NCBI GenBank assembly: GCA_905214825.1
Contig: CAJMNV010000031.1
Location: 1 to 15,990 of the forward strand
Origin: an uncultured bacterium
GTDB taxonomy: Bacteria > Bacillota > Clostridia > Lachnospirales > Anaerotignaceae
Length of the DNA: 15,990 nt
Direction: 5' to 3'
The position numbers were made by a program, and so were the translations under genes. The notes under the pieces are model-generated. The model searched no databases. It saw only the letters and a program-made list of their open reading frames with translations, and was not told the DNA's origin. Shown piece by piece: positions 6,016 through 14,647 of this stretch (its first letter is position 1; every line of letters starts with the position of its first letter).

Positions 6016-7881
6016 ATGAAAACAGAAGAAACACAACAGCAAAAAGAAGATTTGCAAGAAAACTTAGAAACAACAAAAACAGAACAAACAGAAGTTGTAT
6101 CTGAAACAAAGTCGCAAACAGAACCACAAAATCAACCACCCGCAAAGCAAACAAAACAAACGCCTTTTTACAAAAATCGTGGGTTTGTTGGTGTGGTTTT
6201 GGTATTGTTGGCGGCTTTATTGGCATATATGGTTCATTTGTGTGAAAAAAATGAGTCAAAATATGCAGACAAAGGTATTGCATATGTAAAAGATGATAAT
6301 TTGTATGTGTATGATTTGAAAGAAGCACCTTATTTGGCGGCAGAAACATTGTCCGCAGGTGGACAGTATCATCAATATTACAGTGCATGGGGTACAACAT
6401 TCAATGAAAATGGTGATGCATTTTATTATGCAGACAATGTCAAAGAAGATGGTACATTTGATTTGTATCGCAGAGGCATTGCAAAAGAAGATGCGGACGT
6501 GGAAATTGGTACAGGCGTGATGGATTATATGCCTTCGCAAACAGGAGAGAAAGCGATATTTGTAAAAGCAGGCGAAAAAGAACAGATAGATTTATATTTA
6601 TATGATGGTACACAAACAGTATTGGCAGAAAAAAATGTATTGGCACAAAACGGCAGTTATGCCATCAATGGTGATGGTAGTCGTATGATGTATCAAAAAC
6701 AATCAGAAAACGGCACTGCATTATATATCAAAGAAACAAAGGCAGAAAGTGAGCCACTGTGTTTGCATGAAAATGTTGCTATGGCTTTGATGACTAAAGA
6801 AACAGACAATATTTATTATGCGGGGGTAGAGGGCGAAACATATACAGCTTATGTGTATGGACATGGCAAAGATGGAAAAGAAATATTGCAAAAAGCGACT
6901 TATATGGAAGTGATGCCAAACGGAAAAGATGTTTTGTTGATGTCAAAAGCAGAAGGCAATGTGCTGTATGCAGATTTGGTGGAAGATGATTTGGCAGAAA
7001 GCGATGCAAAATTGACAGAGACAGATGGGGAAGCATATACAGAAAAACAAGAAAGAGATGCCATTAGAACAGCAATGCACAATGGGGAAGGCATTGAACC
7101 ATTGTTGCAAAAAGCATGGATATATCATGACAACGAACTGATAGAAATTGCATCCGATGTGATTTCGGTGGCTTCTGTGAACAATGAAAAACCCTTTGCA
7201 GTATGTTATCAAACAGCTCCCATCGAAAAAATACCAATATCAGAGGTAACTGATTTGCAAGAGGTGGAATACACATATTATATGGATTTGATGTATGCTA
7301 CACCAAAAATTGCTTTGGCAAATGCAAAAGGAGAAACATATGCTTTAGAAGGCAGTTATGTCATGCCCGCCAATGTATTTTTATCAGAAGATGGTGAAAT
7401 GGTTGGCTATTATGAAGCAAATACCATAACAGGTACAACCATATTGCATGTAGCAAATGTTGGTGGTGAAGTTGTAATGACAGAAGAAAATGTGGAAACT
7501 GCTGGATTTTTGGGAGACACACATGCAGTTGCGTATTACAAAGATTACAATAATGGCGTTGGTACAATGGGTGTTTGGGAAAATGGTGAACAGCAAAATA
7601 TTTCCAATGTTGGTGGTTTGCATTTTGCAGCAGATAAAAATGCAGTATATTATATTAGTAACATCAACAACACAACAGGCAGTGGTGAATTGTATGTGAT
7701 GGAGAATGGAAAAAGCAAACGTGTGGATACAGATGTTTTCAGTATGCAGTATAAATTCAATGGTAAAGTTGCATATTTAAAAAATTATGATGTGCAAGCA
7801 CAAAAAGGTGATTTGTATTATTATGATGGACAAGAAGCAAAACAAATTGATACCGATATTACCGCAATCTTTATGTATTGA
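6016..7881 (+). CDS. membrane-anchored beta-propeller-like protein, function unknown
   Basis: Protein of 621 residues with a cytoplasmic Glu/Gln/Thr-rich tail (about 1-50), one membrane segment (about 57-76) and a long outer domain (about 80-621). The outer domain is built from about ten imperfect repeats of roughly 40-50 residues. Each has an aromatic strand such as IAYVKDDNLYVYD, AVYYISNINN or VAYLKNYD, a second strand ending in LYxxxxGK, and a short hydrophobic tail. The pattern resembles DUF5050/TolB-like propeller blades, which usually bind proteins or glycans rather than catalyse. I chose ATG 6016 because AAGGAGG ends 12 bases before it. The frame stays open further upstream, so a longer form starting near 5836 or 5842 cannot be excluded. 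It lies 17 bases after the small basic gene and 23 before tsaE, hence probably one transcript. I saw no catalytic motif. Confidence 0.8.
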   Translation: MKTEETQQQKEDLQENLETTKTEQTEVVSETKSQTEPQNQPPAKQTKQTPFYKNRGFVGVVLVLLAALLAYMVHLCEKNESKYADKGIAYVKDDNLYVYDLKEAPYLAAETLSAGGQYHQYYSAWGTTFNENGDAFYYADNVKEDGTFDLYRRGIAKEDADVEIGTGVMDYMPSQTGEKAIFVKAGEKEQIDLYLYDGTQTVLAEKNVLAQNGSYAINGDGSRMMYQKQSENGTALYIKETKAESEPLCLHENVAMALMTKETDNIYYAGVEGETYTAYVYGHGKDGKEILQKATYMEVMPNGKDVLLMSKAEGNVLYADLVEDDLAESDAKLTETDGEAYTEKQERDAIRTAMHNGEGIEPLLQKAWIYHDNELIEIASDVISVASVNNEKPFAVCYQTAPIEKIPISEVTDLQEVEYTYYMDLMYATPKIALANAKGETYALEGSYVMPANVFLSEDGEMVGYYEANTITGTTILHVANVGGEVVMTEENVETAGFLGDTHAVAYYKDYNNGVGTMGVWENGEQQNISNVGGLHFAADKNAVYYISNINNTTGSGELYVMENGKSKRVDTDVFSMQYKFNGKVAYLKNYDVQAQKGDLYYYDGQEAKQIDTDITAIFMY

Positions 7882-7904
7882 TGGCATAGAAAAAGAGGGA
7901 TTTT

Positions 7905-8342
7905 ATGAAAAAAATATGGGAAACCCATACACCGCAAGAAACGGCATCATTGGGTGAAACATTGGCAAAAGCAGCAAAAAAAGGGGATATTTATTGTTTG
8001 AATGGTGATTTGGGTGTGGGCAAAACCGTTTTTACAAAGGGGTTTGCTTTGGGGCTTGGCGTGACAGAACATGTGACAAGTCCAACGTTTAATATTGTCA
8101 ATGAATATCATGATGGCAATTTACCATTTTATCATTTTGATGTATATCGTTTGTCATCAGAAGAAGAGATGGACGATATTGGATATGAAGAATATTTTGA
8201 TGGTGATGGTGTTTGTTTGGTGGAATGGGCAGAGTTGTTTCCACAGCTCATTCCCCAAAATGCATATCATATCCAAATTGAAAAAGATTATCAAAAAGGT
8301 GATGATTACCGTCAGATTACATTGAAACAGGGGGATTTATGA
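7905..8342 (+). CDS. tsaE: tRNA threonylcarbamoyladenosine biosynthesis ATPase TsaE
   Basis: TsaE (YjeE family), the small P-loop ATPase that works with TsaB and TsaD to transfer threonylcarbamoyl to A37 of ANN-decoding tRNAs (t6A). The 145-residue length is usual. The Walker A motif is GDLGVGKT (34-41), followed by the family signatures TSPTFNIVNEY (58-68), FYHFDVYRL (75-83) and VCLVEWAE (103-110). AGAGGG lies just before the ATG. Its TGA overlaps the start of tsaB by one base (ATGATGA context), so the two are coupled. No sign of damage. Confidence 0.96.
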   Translation: MKKIWETHTPQETASLGETLAKAAKKGDIYCLNGDLGVGKTVFTKGFALGLGVTEHVTSPTFNIVNEYHDGNLPFYHFDVYRLSSEEEMDDIGYEEYFDGDGVCLVEWAELFPQLIPQNAYHIQIEKDYQKGDDYRQITLKQGDL

Positions 8343-9064
8343 TGAAAGTGTTGGGGATTGATACATCTGGACAAACCGCAAGTGCTGCCATTATTGATGG
8401 ACAGAAATTGATAGGTGAATTTACACAAAATGATAAATTGACACACAGCCAAACCATACTGCCTATGATTGCGGAACTTTGTGAAAAAACCAATACAAAG
8501 CTACAAGACATTGATGTTGTAGCTTGTGCGGCTGGACCTGGCTCTTTTACAGGGTTGCGTATTGGTGGAGCAACTGCAAAAGGGCTTTGTTTGGGGATAG
8601 AAAAACCAATTGTTGCTGTTCCTACATTAGACGCTTTGGCATATAATATGTTTATGGCAGGGACTGTGGTTTGCCCGATTATGGACGCAAGGAGACAACA
8701 AGTGTATGCTTGCTTTTATAAATGGGAAAATGAAACACTCACACATTTGACAGAGTATATGGCAGAAAGTATTGATGTTGTGATAACAAAGGCAGAAACA
8801 TTTGAAAAATCTGTGGTGTTTTTGGGTGATGGTGTTGCGGTGCATAAACAAAAATTGGAACAACATCCCCAATTTTATGTTGCACCTGCACATTGTGCAT
8901 TGCAACGGGCATCATCTGTGGCGGCACTGGGGCAACAAATGGCAAAAGAGGGCAAGGCAACAAAAGGAGATTTGTTTTCTCTGATTTATTTGAGAAAATC
9001 ACAGGCAGAAAGAGAAAGAGAAGAACGTTTGCAAAAGGAAAAGGAGGCAGGGCATGATGTTTGA
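8342..9064 (+). CDS. tsaB: tRNA threonylcarbamoyladenosine biosynthesis protein TsaB
   Basis: TsaB, 240 residues, an ASKHA-fold paralogue of TsaD that acts as the scaffold for t6A synthesis together with TsaE and TsaD. The N-terminus MKVLGIDTSG, the segment THSQTILPMI (34-43) and GPGSFTGLR (65-73) are diagnostic, followed by MDARRQQVYACF (114-125). Two ATGs are adjacent (8339 and 8342). The second is preferred because AGGGGG ends seven bases before it and it gives the family's usual start. The C-terminal tail is charged (RKSQAEREREERLQKEKE). It overlaps rimI by 11 bases. tsaD and tsaC are not in the window and must lie elsewhere. Confidence 0.95.
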   Translation: MKVLGIDTSGQTASAAIIDGQKLIGEFTQNDKLTHSQTILPMIAELCEKTNTKLQDIDVVACAAGPGSFTGLRIGGATAKGLCLGIEKPIVAVPTLDALAYNMFMAGTVVCPIMDARRQQVYACFYKWENETLTHLTEYMAESIDVVITKAETFEKSVVFLGDGVAVHKQKLEQHPQFYVAPAHCALQRASSVAALGQQMAKEGKATKGDLFSLIYLRKSQAEREREERLQKEKEAGHDV

Positions 9065-9512
9065 AATCATACCCATGACACAAGCACATATTGATGGCGT
9101 TTTGGCAGTGGAAGAAGCAACATTTTCCATTCCTTGGACACGACAGGACTTTGAAAGAGAAATCAACGAAAATAATATGGCAATTTATTATGTGGTGGTA
9201 TCAGATGGGCAAATTGTGGGGTATGCAGGTATGTGGCATGTCATTACAGAAGGGCATATTACCAATGTAGCGGTGTTAGAAGCATACCGCAAACAAGGCA
9301 TTGGTGATGCTTTGATGCACAAACTGGAAGAAGTTGCAAAACAAAAAGAAATGATTGGTATCACATTGGAAGTGCGTATCAATAACGTAGCTGCACAAAA
9401 ATTGTATCATAAACATGGTTACAGACCAGAGGGGTTACGAAAAAATTATTATCCGGATACCCATGAAGATGCTGTTATCATGTGGAAGTATTTTACATCT
9501 TATGAAGCATAA
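9054..9512 (+). CDS. rimI: GNAT N-acetyltransferase RimI-like
   Basis: GNAT acetyltransferase of 152 residues, related to RimI, which acetylates the N-terminal alanine of ribosomal protein S18 in Escherichia coli; RimI-like proteins may have other targets. Family marks are FSIPWTRQDF (23-32), the acetyl-CoA loop VAVLEAYRKQGIGDAL with QGIG, EVRINNVAAQKLYHKHGY where Asn and Tyr are usual active-site residues, and the tail NYYPDTHEDAVIMW. AAGGAGG at 9041-9047 serves either ATG 9054 or 9057. The overlap with tsaB and the tsaE-tsaB-rimI order are common in Bacillota and support the assignment. Confidence 0.93.
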   Translation: MMFEIIPMTQAHIDGVLAVEEATFSIPWTRQDFEREINENNMAIYYVVVSDGQIVGYAGMWHVITEGHITNVAVLEAYRKQGIGDALMHKLEEVAKQKEMIGITLEVRINNVAAQKLYHKHGYRPEGLRKNYYPDTHEDAVIMWKYFTSYEA

Positions 9513-9528
9513 ATAAAAGTGTATTCTG

Positions 9529-9557
9529 TGCCAAAGCATGGTTGGTTTTGGCATTTT
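9529..9557 (+). other. hairpin in the rimI-lon gap
   Basis: TGCCAAA (9529-9535) pairs with TTTGGCA (9547-9553) around an 11-base loop and is followed by TTTT (9554-9557). It lies in the 63-base gap just before the AAGGAGG of the protease gene. The stem is short and the T run is only four, so it is more likely a weak attenuator or RNA-processing hairpin than a full terminator. Confidence 0.4.
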
Positions 9558-9575
9558 CCAAAGGAGGCGGTAATC

Positions 9576-11981
9576 ATGCAACGGGAACTTTTGTATACAG
9601 AATTGAAAAATGGCTGCACACCAAATGATTTTTCGTTTAAAACAACAGCAGAATTACAACCGTTAAACGGCATATTTGGGCAAGAAAGAGCAGTCAAAGC
9701 ATTTGAGTTTGGGTTGGCAATCAAAATCAGAGGATATAATATTTATATGTCTGGAGCATCTGGTACAGGGAAAACCACTTATGCAAAAAATAATGCAGAA
9801 GCGGTTGCCAAAACAGAACCTGTGCCAAAAGATTGGTGTTATGTATATAATTTCCAAAATCCACGCAGTCCACAGGCTTTGTCTTTTGATGCAGGTATCG
9901 GTAAGCAATTTCGAGATGATATGAGTGAGTTGGTGCAAATACTCAAAGAAGAATTGCAAAAGGTATTTCGTGCAGAAGATTATGAAAAACAAAAAGCGGA
10001 ATTGTTACACTCTTTTGATGATAAAAAAGATGTTTTGATGGATAAAATGAGTAAAGAGGCAAGTGCATATGATTTTCAGGTCAAAAGCACCAACTCTGGT
10101 ATTTATTTTTTACCAGTGATAGATGGGAAAACGGTAGGAGAAGAAGAATATGACGAATTGCCCGAAGAAGTGAAAGATATTGTGGAAAAAAATTCCCAAG
10201 TTGTGCAGGAAAAAGCAACTGCCATTATGCGAGAAATTCGGGAATTGGAAAGAGATTCCAAACATTGTGTCGAAAAATTGGATTATAAAGTGGGTATGTT
10301 TGCCATTGGCCATCATATCAGTGCAACACAAGAAAAATATAAAGAGTATGAAAAAGTGGTTGCATATTTAGGAGCAGTGCAAGAAGATATATTAGACAAT
10401 ATCAGTGATTTTTTTGATGAAGAAGATGATGGAGAAGAAAGTCTTTCTGCATTGTTGCCTATGTTATCCAAAAAACAACCAGAAGATGTGACACAAAAAT
10501 ATAAAGTGAATTTGATTGTAGACAACAGCGAAAGCAAAGGGGCTCCGGTTGTTGTGACATATCACCCAACATATTATAATTTGGTTGGTGAAGTGGAATA
10601 TGACAATGAATTCGGTAATTTGACAACTGATTTTATGAAAATCAAAGGTGGATTGCTGCACAAGGCAAATGGTGGGTATTTGATTATACAGGCACAAGAT
10701 ATATTGTCTTATCCACAGGCTTGGGAAGGTTTGCGGCGTGTGATGAAAACAAAAGAAATCAATATGGAGGCTGTCAGAGAACAACTGGGGGCTGTGGTAG
10801 CACCCACATTGAAACCAGAACCAATTCCTGCAAATGTCAAAGTGATTATGATAGGCAGTGCATATTATTATGAGATGTTGAGCGAGTATGATGAGGAGTT
10901 TGACAAGTTTTTCAAAATCAAAGCCGATTTTGATTATGAAATGCCTAGAACAGCTGAAAATATGCACAAAGTTGCACAGTTTGTCAGAGGATTTTCTGAA
11001 AGAGAGCAAACAGCCGATTTTGATGTCAGTGCTGTGTGTGCAGTGATTGAATATGCTTCCAGAAAAGCAGAACGACAAGATAAAATTTCTACAAGATTTA
11101 ATCATTTGGCAGAGATACTGGGCGAAGCGGCAACTTGGGCAAAATTGGATCATGCTTCTTTGGTGACAGCAGAATATGTGCAAAAAGCTATTGCAGAAAA
11201 AGAACAACGCTTGCGGTTATATGAAGAAAAACTGAACGAAATGTTAGATGAAAATGTGATTATGATTGATACAGACGGCAAAGAGATTGGACAAATTAAC
11301 GGGCTGGCTGTGTTGGATATGGGGGATTATGCTTTTGGTAATCCAACACGTATCACAGCAACGACTTATGTGGGTGAGTCTGGTATTGTCAATATTGAAA
11401 AAGAAGCAAGATTAAGCGGACAGACACATGATAAAGGTGTACAAATTATTACAGGGTATTTGGGGCAGACATATGCACAGAAATTCCCATTGTCGTTGTG
11501 TTGTCGCATTTGCTTTGAACAAAATTATAATGGGATTGATGGGGATAGTGCTTCTAGTACAGAATTGTATTGCATTTTATCCTCTTTGGCAGAAATACCC
11601 ATTCGCCAAGATTTGGCAGTGACTGGTTCTGTGAACCAAAAAGGAGAAATACAGGCAATCGGTGGTGTGACATACAAAATTGAAGGTTTCTTTGATTTAT
11701 GTAAAAAAAGAGGATTGACAGGAAAACAAGGAGTCTTGATACCTGTGTCAAATGTCAAAGATTTGGTGTTGAAACAAGAAGTGGTTGATGCTGTCAAAGA
11801 TGGTATGTTCCATATTTACCCGATTGACTCCATTGATGAAGGAATTGCTCTCTTGACAGGCAAAACCGCAGGAAAACGCAATGCAAAAGGAGAATATCCC
11901 AAAAATAGTATCCATGGCAGGGTGTATGAAAAATTGAAACGTTTTCATATTTATGCACAAGGCAATGATGAAACGGAATAA
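9576..11981 (+). CDS. Lon-family AAA+ ATP-dependent protease (LonB/LonC-like)
   Basis: Protease of 801 residues with an N-terminal AAA+ module carrying a long insertion and a C-terminal S16 Lon protease domain. Walker A is GASGTGKT (60-67), and the segment KANGGYLIIQAQDIL sits where Walker B is expected. Between them is a long charged, partly coiled-coil insertion (about residues 120-310), typical of the AAA_32/Lon-insertion family rather than of classic LonA. The catalytic Ser658 lies in GDSASS and Lys701 in GGVTYK, 43 residues apart as in E. coli Lon (679/722), so the dyad looks intact. The start is ATG 9576 with AAGGAGG at 9561-9567; the frame is open back to a GTG at 9519 that lacks a ribosome binding site. 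The classic LonA substrate-binding N-domain is absent. Cytoplasmic quality control is the likely role. The substrate is unknown. Confidence 0.92.
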   Translation: MQRELLYTELKNGCTPNDFSFKTTAELQPLNGIFGQERAVKAFEFGLAIKIRGYNIYMSGASGTGKTTYAKNNAEAVAKTEPVPKDWCYVYNFQNPRSPQALSFDAGIGKQFRDDMSELVQILKEELQKVFRAEDYEKQKAELLHSFDDKKDVLMDKMSKEASAYDFQVKSTNSGIYFLPVIDGKTVGEEEYDELPEEVKDIVEKNSQVVQEKATAIMREIRELERDSKHCVEKLDYKVGMFAIGHHISATQEKYKEYEKVVAYLGAVQEDILDNISDFFDEEDDGEESLSALLPMLSKKQPEDVTQKYKVNLIVDNSESKGAPVVVTYHPTYYNLVGEVEYDNEFGNLTTDFMKIKGGLLHKANGGYLIIQAQDILSYPQAWEGLRRVMKTKEINMEAVREQLGAVVAPTLKPEPIPANVKVIMIGSAYYYEMLSEYDEEFDKFFKIKADFDYEMPRTAENMHKVAQFVRGFSEREQTADFDVSAVCAVIEYASRKAERQDKISTRFNHLAEILGEAATWAKLDHASLVTAEYVQKAIAEKEQRLRLYEEKLNEMLDENVIMIDTDGKEIGQINGLAVLDMGDYAFGNPTRITATTYVGESGIVNIEKEARLSGQTHDKGVQIITGYLGQTYAQKFPLSLCCRICFEQNYNGIDGDSASSTELYCILSSLAEIPIRQDLAVTGSVNQKGEIQAIGGVTYKIEGFFDLCKKRGLTGKQGVLIPVSNVKDLVLKQEVVDAVKDGMFHIYPIDSIDEGIALLTGKTAGKRNAKGEYPKNSIHGRVYEKLKRFHIYAQGNDETE

Positions 11982-11985
11982 AAAA

Positions 11986-12237
11986 ATGAAGTGTGAACAA
12001 TGTAAGAAAATAGTACAAATACATGAGTTTGGTGGTTATTTACATTATGAATCTACAAAAAAGATGATGGATGCCCTTGTCCAAAAAGGAATTTATGAAA
12101 AAACAGAACCGAATATGTTTGAAATCCATTATCCATGTAAAATATGCCATACGATTTGGATATTGGCAAAACCAGATTTCCCAGTGAAAGGGTATTTGAT
12201 ACAAAATGAGATACCCATTTATGAAGGACAATCATAA
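11986..12237 (+). CDS. small zinc-ribbon-like protein, unknown function
   Basis: I do not recognise the family. From ATG 11986 the protein has 83 residues with two cysteine pairs, Cys3/Cys6 (MKCEQCKK) and Cys51/Cys54 (PCKICHTIW), the spacing of a zinc ribbon. The middle (HYESTKKMMDALVQKG) is probably helical, and the end has a WILAKPD and GYLI segment. It is the last gene before the operon terminator, four bases after the protease stop. The start is uncertain: in-frame ATGs at 11953, 11965 and 11968 overlap the protease gene, and none has a strong ribosome binding site. AAGG before 11968 and GGA before 11986 are both weak, so coupling to protease translation is likely. Confidence 0.7.
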   Translation: MKCEQCKKIVQIHEFGGYLHYESTKKMMDALVQKGIYEKTEPNMFEIHYPCKICHTIWILAKPDFPVKGYLIQNEIPIYEGQS

Positions 12238-12303
12238 TTTTTTTTAGAAAAATAAAATTGTATATGTGCAAATGAAAAAGACCAGTGCATTGTAGACAAG
12301 ACA

Positions 12304-12357
12304 AAATCCCGATGTGATTTTTTATATCACATTGGGGTTTGTTTTTTTATTTTTTTA
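12304..12357 (+). terminator. strong intrinsic terminator closing the propeller/tsa/lon operon
   Basis: A 15-bp stem (12304-12318 with 12326-12340, two G:U pairs) with a 7-base loop is followed by seven T (12342-12348) and another seven T (12351-12357). It lies about 65 bases after the zinc-ribbon gene. Confidence 0.93.
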
Positions 12358-12407
12358 TGAAAATTGTGTGATTTTTGGAACTTTTCTCTTTTCAATACGA
12401 CAAAATT

Positions 12408-12416
12408 TGATATACT
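12408..12416 (+). promoter_or_regulatory. probable extended -10 promoter of the amidase
   Basis: TG-A-TATACT (12408-12416) forms an extended -10, five of six bases of TATAAT, with no good -35 17 bp upstream. It would give a leader of about 70 nt. The leader contains a small CGG-CAAAAA-CCG inverted repeat near 12451-12462 and the GAGGAG at 12477-12482. Confidence 0.5.
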
Positions 12417-12490
12417 GATTAGTGATACAAAATCAACATATTATATCAAACGGCAAAAACCGATAACATAGATGATGAGGAGCGTACAAA

Positions 12491-14572
12491 ATGAAACATT
12501 GGACAAAACGTTTGTTGTTGACAACTTTTGCGGTAGGGTTATTGCAAACAGCAACAGCATTTGCGGCAAATATCAATATGGATTTATTTTATAATGGAAA
12601 ACATCATGCATATAATGCAAAAGAAATTTCCATTATGATTGATGGACAAAAATTTGTTGACCCCAATTTGCCTGCTGTTAGTATCGATGGCAGAACGATG
12701 TTGCCTATGCGTGGTATTTGTCAAGAATTGGGCGGACAAGTAACATGGAATGAGAGTGCAAGGCAAGTGTATGTTGTGACAGATACGCATACAGTTGTGT
12801 TTGAAATTGGCAAAACAACAGGTTATACAAATGGAAAAGCATTTACTATGGATGTTGCACCAATGATTATCAATGATAGAACGGTGTTGCCTGTGCGTGC
12901 ATTGACACAAGCTTTAGATGTGAATTTGAAATGGGACGACCTAACAAGAACAATACATATTGGGGAAGTTGCGGAAAACAACAATGGAAATCAATCAAAT
13001 GAAAATTCAAATGAAAATCAAGAAACACAACCAAACAATCCACCGCAAACGCAAATTACAACATTAAACAATATCAAAACACCAATATCAAAATTAGATA
13101 CACAAGAATTTGTGATACATGCAACAAGTCGTTTTACAAAATACCAACAGGTGATTTTGGAAGATAACAAAATTGTGTTAGATGTATATGGTGCGGCAAA
13201 TGGTTTGGCAGAAAATATAACAAATACCAACAGCCCTTTTGTAACAGCCATTCGCACAGGACAGCATAAAGCAGATGATGGTACAACATATACAAGAATT
13301 GTATTCGATTTGGCAGGAAAAAAAGAATATACCATACAAGAAAACAACGACAAAACACAAATTGCTATCAAATTCACACAAGTAAAAGTCAAAGATGTAA
13401 CTGCTGTTAATAATGGCAATGTGGATAGTGTGATTATTCGTACAGATGGAAAAAGTGGGGCGAAAGTTACAACATCACAAAATCCCAATACAGCAATGGT
13501 GGATATGCCTATGGTTTTGGCAGAAGGTATTCAGGAACAAATCAATGTCAATGGTTTGCAATATGTTAAGTCTATCAAAACAAGTTGGATAGATGGTACA
13601 ACATTCCGTGTGAGTGTAGAGGCAGAAGGTACATCAACCATAACATGGAAAGAAGAAAACGATAAATTGACAATTTATGTGGAAAAATCTACATTAAATC
13701 ATTTGTATTATGATAAAAACAGTCATGTGTTGCGTTTGGAAAAAGTGCGTGACATAGATATCAATCGTATACAACATTATGATGCCTATTTGGAAAAATA
13801 TTATGAGTTGGTATTACCAGGGGATTATCGAGATGTTTATGGATATGGTACATTAAATGTGGGTACAGATAAAGTAAATTCTATACAAGTATCGCAAAAA
13901 GGCAATCAAACGGTTATTCGCTTTAACCAAAATATGATCAATGCATATACCATACGAGATGCAGGTACTTTTTATGAAATTGCTGCAAAAAATCCAAAAG
14001 AAGTCTATAAAAGAGTATTGCTTTTGGATGCTGGACATGGGGCAAAAGACCCAGGAACAAGCGGAAATGGCTTGATTGAAAAGAATTTGACATTGACAAT
14101 AGCTTTGAAAGTAGAACAGTACCTCAAAGCAAATTCTGATATTAAGGTATATATGACAAGAAATAGTGATACATATCCTGAAAATCCTGAACGTGCAAAA
14201 ACAGCAAATCAAATTGCAGATTTTATGGTCTCTATTCATATGAATGCGGCATCACCAAGTGCAAATGGTACAGAAACATTGTATACACCACATAGCAATG
14301 AAACAGCAGCAAAATTGACCAGTATACAGGCGGCACAAGTGTTGCAAAGCCATGTGCAAGCCGCAGTGAGTTCTAGTGACAGAGGGATAAAAAACAGACC
14401 TGATTTGTTGATATTAAATTCTACAAAAGTACCTGCGGTATTGATAGAAGTTTGCTTCTTGACAAATGCAGGGGATGCTTTAAAAATTTCCAATCCAGTA
14501 ATACAAGACCGAATTGCAAAAGCAATCAGCGATGGGATTATACAAGTGATGAATAATTATACATTACGATAA
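12491..14572 (+). CDS. secreted N-acetylmuramoyl-L-alanine amidase with copper-amine-oxidase-N and AMIN domains
   Basis: Exported amidase of 693 residues that cleaves the bond between MurNAc and L-Ala in peptidoglycan. A signal peptide (1-25) ends at AFA/A. A copper-amine-oxidase N-like domain follows (about 30-158, two halves with DGRTMLPMR and NDRTVLPVRAL), then an Asn/Gln-rich linker (about 162-190). Three AMIN-like beta modules (about 200-295, 298-398 and 400-500) lead to Amidase_3 (about 508-690). Zinc ligands His516 (DAGHG), Glu530 (IEKN) and His583 (SIHMN) and catalytic Glu653 (LIEVCFLTN) are all present. ATG 12491 follows GAGGAG by eight bases. It is a single-gene unit between two terminators. 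The AMIN and copper-oxidase-type modules probably hold the enzyme at the wall; vegetative division or remodelling is more likely than spore germination, but this is inference. Confidence 0.94.
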   Translation: MKHWTKRLLLTTFAVGLLQTATAFAANINMDLFYNGKHHAYNAKEISIMIDGQKFVDPNLPAVSIDGRTMLPMRGICQELGGQVTWNESARQVYVVTDTHTVVFEIGKTTGYTNGKAFTMDVAPMIINDRTVLPVRALTQALDVNLKWDDLTRTIHIGEVAENNNGNQSNENSNENQETQPNNPPQTQITTLNNIKTPISKLDTQEFVIHATSRFTKYQQVILEDNKIVLDVYGAANGLAENITNTNSPFVTAIRTGQHKADDGTTYTRIVFDLAGKKEYTIQENNDKTQIAIKFTQVKVKDVTAVNNGNVDSVIIRTDGKSGAKVTTSQNPNTAMVDMPMVLAEGIQEQINVNGLQYVKSIKTSWIDGTTFRVSVEAEGTSTITWKEENDKLTIYVEKSTLNHLYYDKNSHVLRLEKVRDIDINRIQHYDAYLEKYYELVLPGDYRDVYGYGTLNVGTDKVNSIQVSQKGNQTVIRFNQNMINAYTIRDAGTFYEIAAKNPKEVYKRVLLLDAGHGAKDPGTSGNGLIEKNLTLTIALKVEQYLKANSDIKVYMTRNSDTYPENPERAKTANQIADFMVSIHMNAASPSANGTETLYTPHSNETAAKLTSIQAAQVLQSHVQAAVSSSDRGIKNRPDLLILNSTKVPAVLIEVCFLTNAGDALKISNPVIQDRIAKAISDGIIQVMNNYTLR

Positions 14573-14574
14573 TC

Positions 14575-14613
14575 AAAAGTACCATGGAATTTGTTTGTTT
14601 CATGGTATTTTTT
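14575..14613 (+). terminator. intrinsic terminator after the amidase
   Basis: TACCATGGAA (14580-14589) pairs with TTTCATGGTA (14598-14607), with one G:U pair and an 8-base loop. The stem is extended by A:T pairs and followed by six T (14608-14613). It begins two bases after the amidase stop. Confidence 0.85.
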
Positions 14614-14647
14614 ATGAGAAATACTGTTCAAATATATGGTTTCGATA

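Noticed and set aside
9519..9575. Nineteen-codon N-terminal extension of the Lon-family protease
   Set aside because: The GTG start has no ribosome binding site and the segment covers the hairpin, while AAGGAGG precedes the ATG at 9576.
12417..12490. Riboswitch in the amidase leader
   Set aside because: The leader is only about 70 nt and has no recognisable c-di-GMP, ydaO or other riboswitch core; the CGG/CCG repeat is three bases long.
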